DNA of 64,000 nucleotides. Source: Austwickia chelonae (GTDB lineage Bacteria; Actinomycetota; Actinomycetes; Actinomycetales; Dermatophilaceae). Location: positions 1,240,001 through 1,304,000 of the forward strand of contig NZ_CP031447.1 in the NCBI RefSeq assembly GCF_003391095.1, read 5' to 3'. The position numbers and the translations under genes were made by a program. Within the stretch, counting starts at the first letter, position 1, and each line of letters begins with the position of its first letter. Below are positions 9,100-15,896 of the stretch, piece after piece. Under the pieces are notes generated by a model that worked only from the letters and a program-made list of their open reading frames with translations, ran no database searches and was not told where the DNA came from.

Positions 9100-9231
9100 G
9101 CATCGGCAGCGTCTTTCTGCGACGGAGAACCGAAGGTCCAGCGTTCTCGTGACGATATGGGGGCACCGTGTCCGTACCCGGACACGGTGTTGTCGCCGCG
9201 TGTCGTCGCGGCCGGTGCGAGGAGGCCTCGG
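9100..9231 (+). other. Gap between ribM and the second ribH
   Basis: This 132-nt gap contains an inverted repeat (CACCGTGTCC near 9166-9175 with GGACACGGTG near 9180-9189) that may act as a partial terminator or processing hairpin before the second ribH. No -10 element was convincing. Confidence 0.35.
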
Positions 9232-9720
9232 ATGGGCGCACAGGACGATACGTACGCTGGGTGGGATATCGATGGGAGTGGCCTGCGGGTCGCGATCGTT
9301 GCCGCCAGATGGCACCGGGAGTACATGGAGGGGATGCTCGAGGGCGCGAAACTGTCCCTGTCCGAGCACGGCGTCGAAGACCTGGACGTGGTGCGGGTCC
9401 CCGGCGCTTTCGAGCTTCCGGTGGTCTGTGCCCGTTTGGTCCACCAGCCCTATGACGCCTTGGTCGCTTTGGGGATCATCCTCAAGGGTGGGACTCCGCA
9501 CTTCGAGTACGTCGCCCAATCGGTGACCCATGGGCTGTCCCGGGTGTCGACCGCTGCCGGTGTCCCCATCGGTTTCGGGGTGTTGACCTGTGAGAACGAG
9601 ATGCAGGCTCGTGATCGTTCCGGCGTGCACGGGTCGCGGGAGTCCAAGGGCTATGAGGCCGGCATGACGGCGCTGGCCACTGCGACGGTACTCCGTTCAG
9701 TGGATTCCTGCCCCGATTGA
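9232..9720 (+). CDS. ribH: 6,7-dimethyl-8-ribityllumazine synthase, second copy
   Basis: This 162-aa protein is a second complete lumazine synthase. It has [23 protein letters not shown], the histidine motif GGTPHFEYV and the arginine in ARDRSG, so all usual active-site positions look intact. It is clearly diverged from the first copy: AARW replaces ASSW and VAQSVTHG replaces [15 protein letters not shown] at 9219-9225 gives ATG 9232; an upstream in-frame ATG at 9157 is less likely. It could be a paralogue with a specialised role or a backup; the sequence does not decide. Confidence 0.92.
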   Translation: MGAQDDTYAGWDIDGSGLRVAIVAARWHREYMEGMLEGAKLSLSEHGVEDLDVVRVPGAFELPVVCARLVHQPYDALVALGIILKGGTPHFEYVAQSVTHGLSRVSTAAGVPIGFGVLTCENEMQARDRSGVHGSRESKGYEAGMTALATATVLRSVDSCPD

Positions 9721-9795
9721 TCTGTTCCCGGTTGCACTCCCCGGAGGCGGAGGACCGAGATGCGGGCTGGAGCCTCTGTCCGGAGCGAAGGCCGG

Positions 9796-9801
9796 TAGCC
9801 T
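9796..9801 (+). promoter_or_regulatory. -10 hexamer of leaderless hisE promoter
   Basis: TAGCCT ends 7 nt before GTG 9809; no Shine-Dalgarno is visible. Confidence 0.6.
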
Positions 9802-9808
9802 GACGCAG

Positions 9809-10072
9809 GTGAAGAGCTTTGACGACCTCTACGCCGAGTTGGCCGAGAAGGCCAATACCCGCCCTGCCGGTTCAGGCACTGTCGCGGAACTCGATGCCGG
9901 GGTCCATTTCATCGGTAAGAAGATCGTGGAAGAGGCTGCGGAAGCCTGGATGGCGGCCGAGTTCCAGTCCGACGAGGAAACCGCTGCCGAGATCAGCCAA
10001 CTGCTCTACCACGTACAGGTCATGATGATCGCCAAAGGCCTGACTCTGGAGGACGTCTACCGACATCTGTGA
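9809..10072 (+). CDS. hisE: Phosphoribosyl-ATP pyrophosphatase
   Basis: HisE removes pyrophosphate from phosphoribosyl-ATP, the second step of histidine synthesis. The 87-aa protein is a single all-helical MazG-like domain of usual length, with the metal-binding pattern [14 protein letters not shown] and [13 protein letters not shown]. It starts leaderless at GTG 9809 and lies 67 nt upstream of hisG, the usual actinobacterial hisE-hisG pair. The cyclohydrolase HisI is a separate gene not in this window. Confidence 0.95.
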   Translation: MKSFDDLYAELAEKANTRPAGSGTVAELDAGVHFIGKKIVEEAAEAWMAAEFQSDEETAAEISQLLYHVQVMMIAKGLTLEDVYRHL

Positions 10073-10139
10073 CCGGTGGCGCTCGACGCCGCCTGCTGTC
10101 ATCTGTCGAAGAGAGACCTACACCATCAGAGGAAAGACC

Positions 10140-10985
10140 GTGTTACGTATCGCTGTCCCCAACAAGGGGAGCTTGGCCGAGTCCGCCGTTGTCATGTTGA
10201 AGGAATGCGGGTACAAGGTTCGCCGCGATTCCAAGGAACTCGTCCTGACCGATGTCGACAACGACATCGAATTCTTCTATTTGCGTCCGCGGGATATCGC
10301 GGTCTACGTCGGCTCCGGAACTCTCGACGGCGGGATCACCGGCCGTGACCTGCTGCTGGATTCGGGAAGTGAAGCCGTCGAGACCATGCCATTGGGCTTC
10401 GCGCGCAGTACCTTCCGGTTCGCCGGACGTCCCGGTCCGGCTTCGTCGGTGGCTGAGTTGTCCGGCCAGCGCATCGCGACCAGCTACACCGTGCTGGTCC
10501 GTGACCATCTGGCATCCCATGGCGTCGAGGCCGAGGTGGTTCGACTCGACGGGGCGGTGGAGACCTCGATCATGTTGGGGGTCGCCGATGTGATTGCCGA
10601 CGTGGTGGAGACCGGCGCCACCTTGCGGAACCAGGGCTTGGAGGTCTTCGGGGAGCCCATCTTGCGCAGCGAGGCCGTGCTCATCGCCCGCCCGGACACC
10701 GCAGAGTCTCCGGCGATGGCGGTTCTGCAGCGTCGGCTGCAGGGAGTCATCACCGCCCGCACCTACGTCATGGTCGACTACGACGTACGGGTCGAGCTGG
10801 TTGAGCAGGCCTGTGCCGTCACTCCTGGGTTGGAGTCGCCGACAGTCAGCCCGCTGCACGACAAGGGCTATGTCGCGGTGCGGGCCATGGTCCCCCGCAG
10901 CAGGGTGAACCAGGTGATGGACGAGTTGTACGCCATGGGTGCCCGCGGCATCCTCGTCACTGACATCTCAGCCTGCCGTCTGTGA
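10140..10985 (+). CDS. hisG: ATP phosphoribosyltransferase, long form
   Basis: HisG catalyses the first and feedback-inhibited step of histidine synthesis from ATP and PRPP. The 281-aa length and the C-terminal segment (about residues 210-281, ending GARGILVTDISACRL) show the long form with a regulatory ACT-like domain that binds histidine, so no HisZ is needed. The N-terminus RIAVPNKGSLAES and the PRPP-loop region DVVETGATLRNQGL are clear. AGAGGAAAG at 10128-10137 precedes GTG 10140. It is cotranscribed with hisE. Confidence 0.96.
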   Translation: MLRIAVPNKGSLAESAVVMLKECGYKVRRDSKELVLTDVDNDIEFFYLRPRDIAVYVGSGTLDGGITGRDLLLDSGSEAVETMPLGFARSTFRFAGRPGPASSVAELSGQRIATSYTVLVRDHLASHGVEAEVVRLDGAVETSIMLGVADVIADVVETGATLRNQGLEVFGEPILRSEAVLIARPDTAESPAMAVLQRRLQGVITARTYVMVDYDVRVELVEQACAVTPGLESPTVSPLHDKGYVAVRAMVPRSRVNQVMDELYAMGARGILVTDISACRL

Positions 10986-11190
10986 ATCACCCGGATTTCC
11001 GTGGAGACGGTCGTCCTGGGGCGGTGGTCTTCACGGTGGGGTGACGTGCCGAGTCGTCGAGCGCGAGGCTTTTCCCGCTGAGTGCGAATACGCTCTGCTC
11101 TGCGCTGTTCTCAGGACAATCGGCATGAATACGATCCGGGTGCGACACGGATGGACAGCGCACAAACGGCTGTGGTGCGACGAAGCTGAG
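10986..11190 (+). other. Intergenic region after hisG
   Basis: An ORF crosses this stretch, but it lacks a start signal and a recognisable product. I see nothing functional here apart from the promoter hexamer that follows at 11191. Confidence 0.4.
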
Positions 11191-11196
11191 TAGCGT
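11191..11196 (+). promoter_or_regulatory. -10 hexamer of leaderless promoter for the PH-domain gene
   Basis: TAGCGT ends 6 nt before GTG 11203. The ATG at 11197 directly abuts the hexamer and would be outside the expected transcript, so GTG 11203 is the better start. Confidence 0.55.
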
Positions 11197-11202
11197 ATGG
11201 CT

Positions 11203-11715
11203 GTGAACAATGCCACCTCCGATCGGGCTGATTCCTCAACCGCTTTCAACCCCTATGCGGTGATGCGGCCGCGTCGCGGGGCTGCCGTCGCGGTCGTCCT
11301 GACCGTTCTGGTCTTCATCGCCTTCACCTATGCGGCGATCACGGTGCCGGGCAGAGAAGGGCAGAAAGCAGACTGGGGGATTCTCGATCGGGTGATGATC
11401 TTTGTGAGCGGGGCCGCCATCGCCTGGTTCATCTGGCGATTCGCCAGTATCAAGGCAGTTCCTTCACCACAGGGGATCGTGGTGCGAAATCTGCTGCTGA
11501 CCCGGACGATCGACTGGGCTGAGGTCGTGCGGGTGCAGTACGGCGGCGCGGCTCCCTGGGCGCGGCTGGACCTGTCCGATGCCGACACGGTGGCGGTCAT
11601 GGCGATTCAGAAGGCCGACGGTGCGCACGCTCAGGCGTTGGCCGCCCGGTTGGCGGCTTTAGTGGAGGTACATGCTTCTGCGGTGGACCCGGGGCTTGGC
11701 CCGCAGCAGAGCTGA
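11203..11715 (+). CDS. PH-domain membrane protein (hypothetical)
   Basis: This 170-aa protein has two membrane segments, about residues 28-47 (VVLTVLVFIAFTYAAI) and 66-84 (FVSGAAIAWFIWRF), followed by a bacterial PH-like domain with the pattern GIVVRNLLLTRTIDWAEVVRVQYG. Related actinobacterial proteins are annotated as PH domain-containing and have no settled function. The start at GTG 11203 follows from the adjacent -10 hexamer. It sits alone between hisG and a convergent FUSC gene. Confidence 0.75.
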   Translation: MNNATSDRADSSTAFNPYAVMRPRRGAAVAVVLTVLVFIAFTYAAITVPGREGQKADWGILDRVMIFVSGAAIAWFIWRFASIKAVPSPQGIVVRNLLLTRTIDWAEVVRVQYGGAAPWARLDLSDADTVAVMAIQKADGAHAQALAARLAALVEVHASAVDPGLGPQQS

Positions 11716-11723
11716 CCGCGTGG

Positions 11724-12947
11724 TCAGGGTGCCCGATCGGCAGAGCTCTCCGGAATGTCTTCGTCGTCGCTCTCCTGGGGTTCCCGGTTGTCCACCAGCA
11801 CGAAAGTACTGGGCACATAGGTGACGGCTTCCTGGTAGGGCAGGCCGGTGACCTCCAACAGGTCCACGACGATGGACCGCACCTGGGCGCGGATCACTTC
11901 TGAGGACAACGACGGACGCTCGTCGACATAGGTGGTCATCTCGGCCAGGTCCACCAGGATGAGGCGTGAGGCCTCCGGGAGTTCACGTTCGGAAAGACTG
12001 GCGGCCATCAACTCGGTCGCCTCGGCGAGACCCGCGACCATGTCGAGGTACGACTTGGAGACGACCTCTCCTGCGGAGACCGCGACATAGGCCCGCCGAA
12101 CCAGGACACGGAGATTACGGATCGTGTGATCGAGGGGATCGAGCAGGTCCGCGATCACCTGTACCGCAGGTAATTGCCTGCGGCGGAAGGGAGAAGTACG
12201 GACCACGGCCAACCCGGCGTCGGCGCTCTCCCGCAACTCGTCCAGGATCTCCTCGGTGGTGCGTGCCCGCTCCAGTGCGGCTGCGGCCCGGGCCGGGTCC
12301 TGCTCCCGTAGCGCTCGTACCGTGTCCCGGAGGATCGCGCTGATTTCGGCGAGAGCTTCGGCGGCTTTCAGCCGGGGAGCTCGGACGGGGGTGGCCGGGG
12401 TGATGGTCGCGGCCAGTAACGCGACGCAGCCACCGATGACGGCATCGGTCCAGCGCAGGAAAGCTTGACCTGGGGGAGCCACCAGGATGGTGACGACAGC
12501 CGATTGGATCCCGGCGGTGGCGGTCATGCCGACTCCGGCATCCAGCAGGGTTGCTGCGGACATGGCGGTGATGACGATCACCGCCAGCTGCCAGTACCCG
12601 GCGCCCATGAAGTGGACGAAGGCGTCTCCGATGAAGACGCCCAAGGCGACCCCGACCACCACTTCGACGACCCGGCGTAGCCGCTGACCGAAGGACTGCC
12701 CGAGGACGATGAGAGCGGCCACCGCAGCGAAGATGGGCATCTCGTGCCCGAGGAGACCCTGCGCGACTGAATAGGCGATCCCGGCGGAGACTGCGCACTG
12801 GACGATGAAGAACGACCGGCTGCGCAGCCGAGAGATCCGGGTCTGCAGGGAGGAACGGCCCCGGAGGGCTACTCGTCGGGGGATGGCCAATCCCCAGTCG
12901 ACCCAAGCGGCTTCGTACCAGCGAGAGCTGTCAGCCGTTCTGGGCAT
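11724..12947 (-). CDS. FUSC/aromatic acid exporter-like membrane protein
   Basis: This 407-aa protein has a cluster of hydrophobic segments in about residues 45-190 (for example FFIVQCAVSAGIAYSVA, FAAVAALIVLGQSFG, VVGVALGVFIGDA), then a long soluble helical half. This matches the FUSC (fusaric acid resistance/aromatic acid exporter) family; the transported compound is unknown. The ATG is preceded by an AGGAAGGACCTCC ribosome site. Its 5' end overlaps the upstream kinase-like gene by 17 bp, so they are probably cotranscribed downstream of trpS. Confidence 0.8.
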   Translation of the reverse strand: MPRTADSSRWYEAAWVDWGLAIPRRVALRGRSSLQTRISRLRSRSFFIVQCAVSAGIAYSVAQGLLGHEMPIFAAVAALIVLGQSFGQRLRRVVEVVVGVALGVFIGDAFVHFMGAGYWQLAVIVITAMSAATLLDAGVGMTATAGIQSAVVTILVAPPGQAFLRWTDAVIGGCVALLAATITPATPVRAPRLKAAEALAEISAILRDTVRALREQDPARAAAALERARTTEEILDELRESADAGLAVVRTSPFRRRQLPAVQVIADLLDPLDHTIRNLRVLVRRAYVAVSAGEVVSKSYLDMVAGLAEATELMAASLSERELPEASRLILVDLAEMTTYVDERPSLSSEVIRAQVRSIVVDLLEVTGLPYQEAVTYVPSTFVLVDNREPQESDDEDIPESSADRAP

Positions 12948-13599
12948 GGAGGTCCTTCCTGGGGGTGGCGGGAGGTGGTGTCATCGGGGTGGGGGCAGCC
13001 GGCTCGCTGCGGCCGGTGTCGAGGATCAGGTCGGCCTGTTCCCGAGTGCCTTCCTGGGCGAAGAGTTGCTCCTCCTGGAGCGCCCACTGCTGCCAGTACG
13101 GCCGGAAGGTGTCTCCGTCGCGTCGTAGTGCACGCGCTCGGCGCAGATCCGCAGATGCTTCGGTCCAGATGACAGCGGACAGATACGGCAGGCAGGGGCG
13201 TGAAGCGCAGCCGACGCCTTCGACGACGATCCACGGAGCAGACAGGATCGGGCGCGGATCGGCGAAGTTCTGTGCCGTCCAGTCGTAGACGGGGGAGAAG
13301 ACAGGTCTCCCCTGGGCGAGAGGTTCCAGCACGTGATGTACGAGCAGGTCGACGGCCGGGAAAAGCCCGTCCCATCCCGGGTAGAGGTCGTCCATGTGGA
13401 CGATCGGGACGTGGAGACCCCGATCTGCGGACAGCGCAGCGGCGAGGACATCGGCCAGGGTCGTCTTCCCTGCGCCGGCAGGACCGTCGAAGGCGACGAC
13501 GATGCTTTTCCCCGCCATGGGACCACGACGCTCCGCGACGGTGACGATCCTGGCCACCGTCGCGGAGAGATCCGTGTTCTTCGAAGAGGGCTCGGTCAT
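12931..13599 (-). CDS. Uridine kinase-like P-loop protein
   Basis: This 222-aa protein has the Walker A motif FDGPAGAGKTTLADVL near residue 40, an acidic substrate motif VHMDDLYPGWDG and a WIVVEGVG strand, all typical of the uridine kinase-like NTPase group. The last 30 residues are proline-rich and unstructured. The real substrate is unknown. It starts 3 nt after the trpS stop and overlaps the FUSC gene by 17 bp, so the three minus-strand genes look like one transcript. Confidence 0.75.
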   Translation of the reverse strand: MTEPSSKNTDLSATVARIVTVAERRGPMAGKSIVVAFDGPAGAGKTTLADVLAAALSADRGLHVPIVHMDDLYPGWDGLFPAVDLLVHHVLEPLAQGRPVFSPVYDWTAQNFADPRPILSAPWIVVEGVGCASRPCLPYLSAVIWTEASADLRRARALRRDGDTFRPYWQQWALQEEQLFAQEGTREQADLILDTGRSEPAAPTPMTPPPATPRKDLHAQNG

Positions 13600-13602
13600 A
13601 CC

Positions 13603-14754
13603 TCAGACATAGTTCATGGACATCGCGGCGCGTACTTCATCAAGGGTGGCTGTGGCGACTTCGCGGGCGCGTTCGTTCCCGGAAGCGAGTACATCACGCA
13701 GATGCGCCGGGTCGGCGGACAGCTCTGCCCGGCGGGCCCGGATCGGCGCGAGATGTTCGTTCACGGCCTCGGTGACGACAGCTTTGAGCCGTGCGCCGCC
13801 GCCGTCGCCGATCTCTTCGGCCAGCACAGCAGGATCCCGGTCGGAGAGCAGTCCGGCCATCAGAAGCAGGTTGGCGACCTCAGGACGGTTCTCGGGGTCA
13901 TAGGTGATGTGCCGGTCGGAATCGGTCACGGCCCGCTTCAACCGTTTGGCGGTCTCGTCGGCGGTCATGCCGAGTTCGATGGTGTTGCCCTTCGACTTCG
14001 ACATCTTCGTGCCGTCGGTACCCAGGATGTGCGCTCCGGAGGAGAGTAGCGCCTCTGGCGCGGGGAAGACCGGACGCTTCTTGTCGACCCGGCCGAAACG
14101 CTCGTCGAAGCGGCGGGCGATCACCCTGGCCTGCTCCAGGTGCGGGAGCTGGTCCTTGCCGACCGGCACGAGATTCCCCTTGCAGAACAGGATGTCGGCA
14201 GCCTGATGGACCGGGTAGGTCAGCAGCAGTCCGGACAAGGCTCGCCCTCCGGTGGCCTCCTGCTCAGCCTTCACCGTCGGATTGCGGCGCAGTTCGGAAT
14301 CGGTCACCAAGGAGAGGAAGGGCAGCATCAGCTGGTTCAGCTCCGGGATCGCGCTGTGCGTGAAGATCGTGGTGCGCGCCGGGTCCAGGCCCACAGCCAG
14401 GTAGTCGGTGAGTAGGGAATAGACGCGTTCCTTCATCTCTCCGACGCTGTCCCGGTCGGTGATCACCTGGTAGTCGGCGATGACGACGAAAGTGTCGAGC
14501 CCCAGACCCTGCAACCGGACCCGGTTGCTCAGGGTGCCGATGTAATGTCCCAGATGCAGGTTTCCGGTGGGGCGGTCCCCGGTGAGCATCCGGAAACCGC
14601 TCGGGTCCTCGGCGATCTGTTCTTCGATCTGGATGCTCCGGGCTTGGCTACGGCGGAGGCTGGCGTCGCTGACCGAGTCGGCCATGGCCTGGGCCTCCGG
14701 CGAGTTGCCGGAACTTTCGATGGCGGGGTCGATCTGCGGCGTGGAGTTGCTCAC
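13603..14754 (-). CDS. trpS: Tryptophanyl-tRNA synthetase
   Basis: TrpS charges tRNA-Trp. The 383-aa class I enzyme has the HIGH-type motif LHLGHY at residues 66-71 within GDRPTGNLHLGHYIG, and KMSKS at 250-254. The GDRPTG form is the one I associate with TrpRS of Firmicutes and with some actinobacterial TrpRS proteins, rather than the SGxQPTG form of other family members. The first 50 residues precede the catalytic core and have no known domain. The start is GTG 14754 with GGAAG upstream. The leader RNA carries a two-Trp leader peptide and attenuator-like hairpins at 14802-14874, so expression probably responds to tryptophan supply. Confidence 0.95.
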   Translation of the reverse strand: MSNSTPQIDPAIESSGNSPEAQAMADSVSDASLRRSQARSIQIEEQIAEDPSGFRMLTGDRPTGNLHLGHYIGTLSNRVRLQGLGLDTFVVIADYQVITDRDSVGEMKERVYSLLTDYLAVGLDPARTTIFTHSAIPELNQLMLPFLSLVTDSELRRNPTVKAEQEATGGRALSGLLLTYPVHQAADILFCKGNLVPVGKDQLPHLEQARVIARRFDERFGRVDKKRPVFPAPEALLSSGAHILGTDGTKMSKSKGNTIELGMTADETAKRLKRAVTDSDRHITYDPENRPEVANLLLMAGLLSDRDPAVLAEEIGDGGGARLKAVVTEAVNEHLAPIRARRAELSADPAHLRDVLASGNERAREVATATLDEVRAAMSMNYV

Positions 14755-14801
14755 GTGGTCTTCCTTCGCTCTGCTCAGGATCGCCCGCGTCCGACGTGGG
14801 T

Positions 14802-14825
14802 CCGCCGTCGCACGGGCGACGGCGG
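14802..14825 (-). terminator. Attenuator hairpin (3:4) of the trpS leader
   Basis: A perfect 10-bp stem, CCGCCGTCGC with GCGACGGCGG on the minus strand, closes a 4-nt loop (14812-14815). No T-run follows. Its 5' arm can instead pair with GCGACGGC at 14844-14851 over 8 bp, which would dissolve this hairpin. The layout is that of the terminator stem in a ribosome-controlled attenuator. Confidence 0.65.
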
Positions 14826-14838
14826 GTGGATGTGCTGC

Positions 14839-14874
14839 TCAGTGCCGTCGCGTGGACGGCCACCAGGAAGGCAC
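14839..14874 (-). CDS. trpS leader peptide with tandem Trp codons
   Basis: An 11-codon ORF on the minus strand reads MPSWWPSTRRH and stops at TGA 14839-14841. Two adjacent TGG codons (14860-14865) lie just before RNA segments that can form alternative hairpins. The GTG start is 7 nt after a TATGAT hexamer, so the peptide is probably the leaderless first product of the trpS transcript. Stalling at the Trp codons when charged tRNA-Trp is scarce would favour the antiterminator pairing. Two Trp in 11 residues beside trpS is unlikely to be chance, but translation is unproven. Confidence 0.7.
   Translation of the reverse strand: MPSWWPSTRRH
14844..14860 (-). promoter_or_regulatory. 1:2 hairpin of the trpS attenuator
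   Basis: GCCGTC and GACGGC form a 6-bp stem with a 5-nt loop inside the leader-peptide coding region, just after the Trp codons. Segment 2 (GCGACGGC, 14844-14851) is also complementary to segment 3 (14816-14823). Reading to the peptide stop would cover segment 2 and release the 3:4 hairpin. Confidence 0.6.
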
Positions 14875-14881
14875 TGGGCGG

Positions 14882-14887
14882 ATCATA
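14882..14887 (-). promoter_or_regulatory. -10 hexamer of trpS leader transcript
   Basis: TATGAT on the minus strand ends 7 nt before the leader-peptide GTG 14874. Confidence 0.6.
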
Positions 14888-14944
14888 GCGATATCGTACG
14901 CTGCCGCCGGTGGACACCTTCGCCGGACAGGGGCCCACCGGTTC

Positions 14945-14950
14945 TAGGCT
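14945..14950 (+). promoter_or_regulatory. -10 hexamer of leaderless hisF promoter
   Basis: TAGGCT ends 6 nt before GTG 14957. It is divergent from the trpS leader promoter 58 bp away. Confidence 0.6.
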
Positions 14951-14956
14951 GAACGG

Positions 14957-15754
14957 GTGAGTGTGGCTACCCGTGTCATTCCCTGTCTCGACGTCGACGG
15001 CGGACGCGTCGTCAAAGGCATCAACTTCCAGGACCTGCGCGATGCCGGTGATCCGGTGGAGCTGGCTGCGGTCTACGAGAAGCAGGGCGCCGACGAACTG
15101 ACCTTCCTGGACGTCACCGCCAGCAGTGGCGACCGGGCAACCACCTTGGACATCGTGAGCCGCACCGCGGAACAGGTCTTCATCCCGTTGACCGTCGGCG
15201 GCGGCGTCCGCACCGTTGAGGACGTCGACCGTCTGCTGCGGGCCGGCGCCGACAAGGTCGGGGTGAACACTGCTGCGATCGCCCGACCTGAACTGATCAG
15301 CGAGATCGCTGACCGCTTCGGCGCTCAGGTGCTGGTGCTCTCCGCAGATGTTCGTCGCTGGCAGGACCGCGGCGACGGGCTCTCCGCGGACGGGCATCCT
15401 GCCCCCGTCTCCGGTTTCGAAGTGACCACCCACGGAGGTCGACGGGGCACCGGCCTGGATGCGCTCCACTGGTGTGTCCGCGCTGCAGCACTGGGCGCGG
15501 GGGAGATCCTGCTGAACTCCATGGACGCCGACGGTACCCGTGACGGTTTCGATCTCGAGCTGATCGACGCCGCACGTTCCCGACTCACCGTTCCGCTCAT
15601 CGCCAGCGGTGGAGCTGGCGCGACCAGCCATTTTGCGCCTGCAGTCCGGGCTGGCGCCGATGCCGTGCTCGCGGCCAGCGTCTTCCACTTCGGTGAGATG
15701 ACGATCGGTGAAGTCAAGGATGCACTCCGGTCCGACGGGCACCTTGTCCGCTGA
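14957..15754 (+). CDS. hisF: Imidazole glycerol phosphate synthase cyclase subunit
   Basis: HisF uses ammonia from HisH to convert PRFAR to imidazole glycerol phosphate and AICAR. The 265-aa TIM barrel has the N-terminal [12 protein letters not shown] with the catalytic aspartate D12, the second catalytic strand VLSADVRR, and phosphate loops TVGGGVRT and IASGGAGA. Loop [16 protein letters not shown] is the usual HisF signature. The start is a leaderless GTG. It is separated from hisE-hisG by about 4 kb, and no other his gene is nearby. Confidence 0.96.
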   Translation: MSVATRVIPCLDVDGGRVVKGINFQDLRDAGDPVELAAVYEKQGADELTFLDVTASSGDRATTLDIVSRTAEQVFIPLTVGGGVRTVEDVDRLLRAGADKVGVNTAAIARPELISEIADRFGAQVLVLSADVRRWQDRGDGLSADGHPAPVSGFEVTTHGGRRGTGLDALHWCVRAAALGAGEILLNSMDADGTRDGFDLELIDAARSRLTVPLIASGGAGATSHFAPAVRAGADAVLAASVFHFGEMTIGEVKDALRSDGHLVR

Positions 15755-15806
15755 GGGCGTGCCTTCTGACGTGGCGCGTTGGTGACCGACTGGCTCGTCG
15801 CAGAAT

Positions 15807-15812
15807 TACCAT
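15807..15812 (+). promoter_or_regulatory. -10 hexamer upstream of the small ORF and cobL
   Basis: TACCAT ends 6 nt before ATG 15819, which opens a short ORF in a different frame from cobL. Confidence 0.45.
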
Positions 15813-15818
15813 GTGCGA

Positions 15819-15896
15819 ATGACCGATTCCTCGGCTTTGGCCGTATCGGCGCAGAGCTTGCCCGCGGCTGCGCACCCTGGCAGCGAGGTGCTGTGA
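15819..15896 (+). CDS. Small leaderless ORF coupled to cobL
   Basis: A 25-codon ORF starts at ATG 15819, 6 nt after a TACCAT hexamer, and ends at TGA 15894-15896. That stop overlaps GTG 15893 (GTGA), the best start of the CobL-like gene. The peptide is Ala/Ser-rich with no recognisable domain. It may serve only to bring ribosomes to the cobL start, or it may be spurious. Confidence 0.4.
   Translation: MTDSSALAVSAQSLPAAAHPGSEVL

Noticed and set aside
10939-11193. 84-codon plus-strand frame across the end of hisG
   Set aside because: It has no ribosome site or -10 element at the correct distance and no recognisable product.
15819-15821. ATG 15819 as the cobL start
   Set aside because: It is in a different frame from cobL; it opens the small ORF instead.
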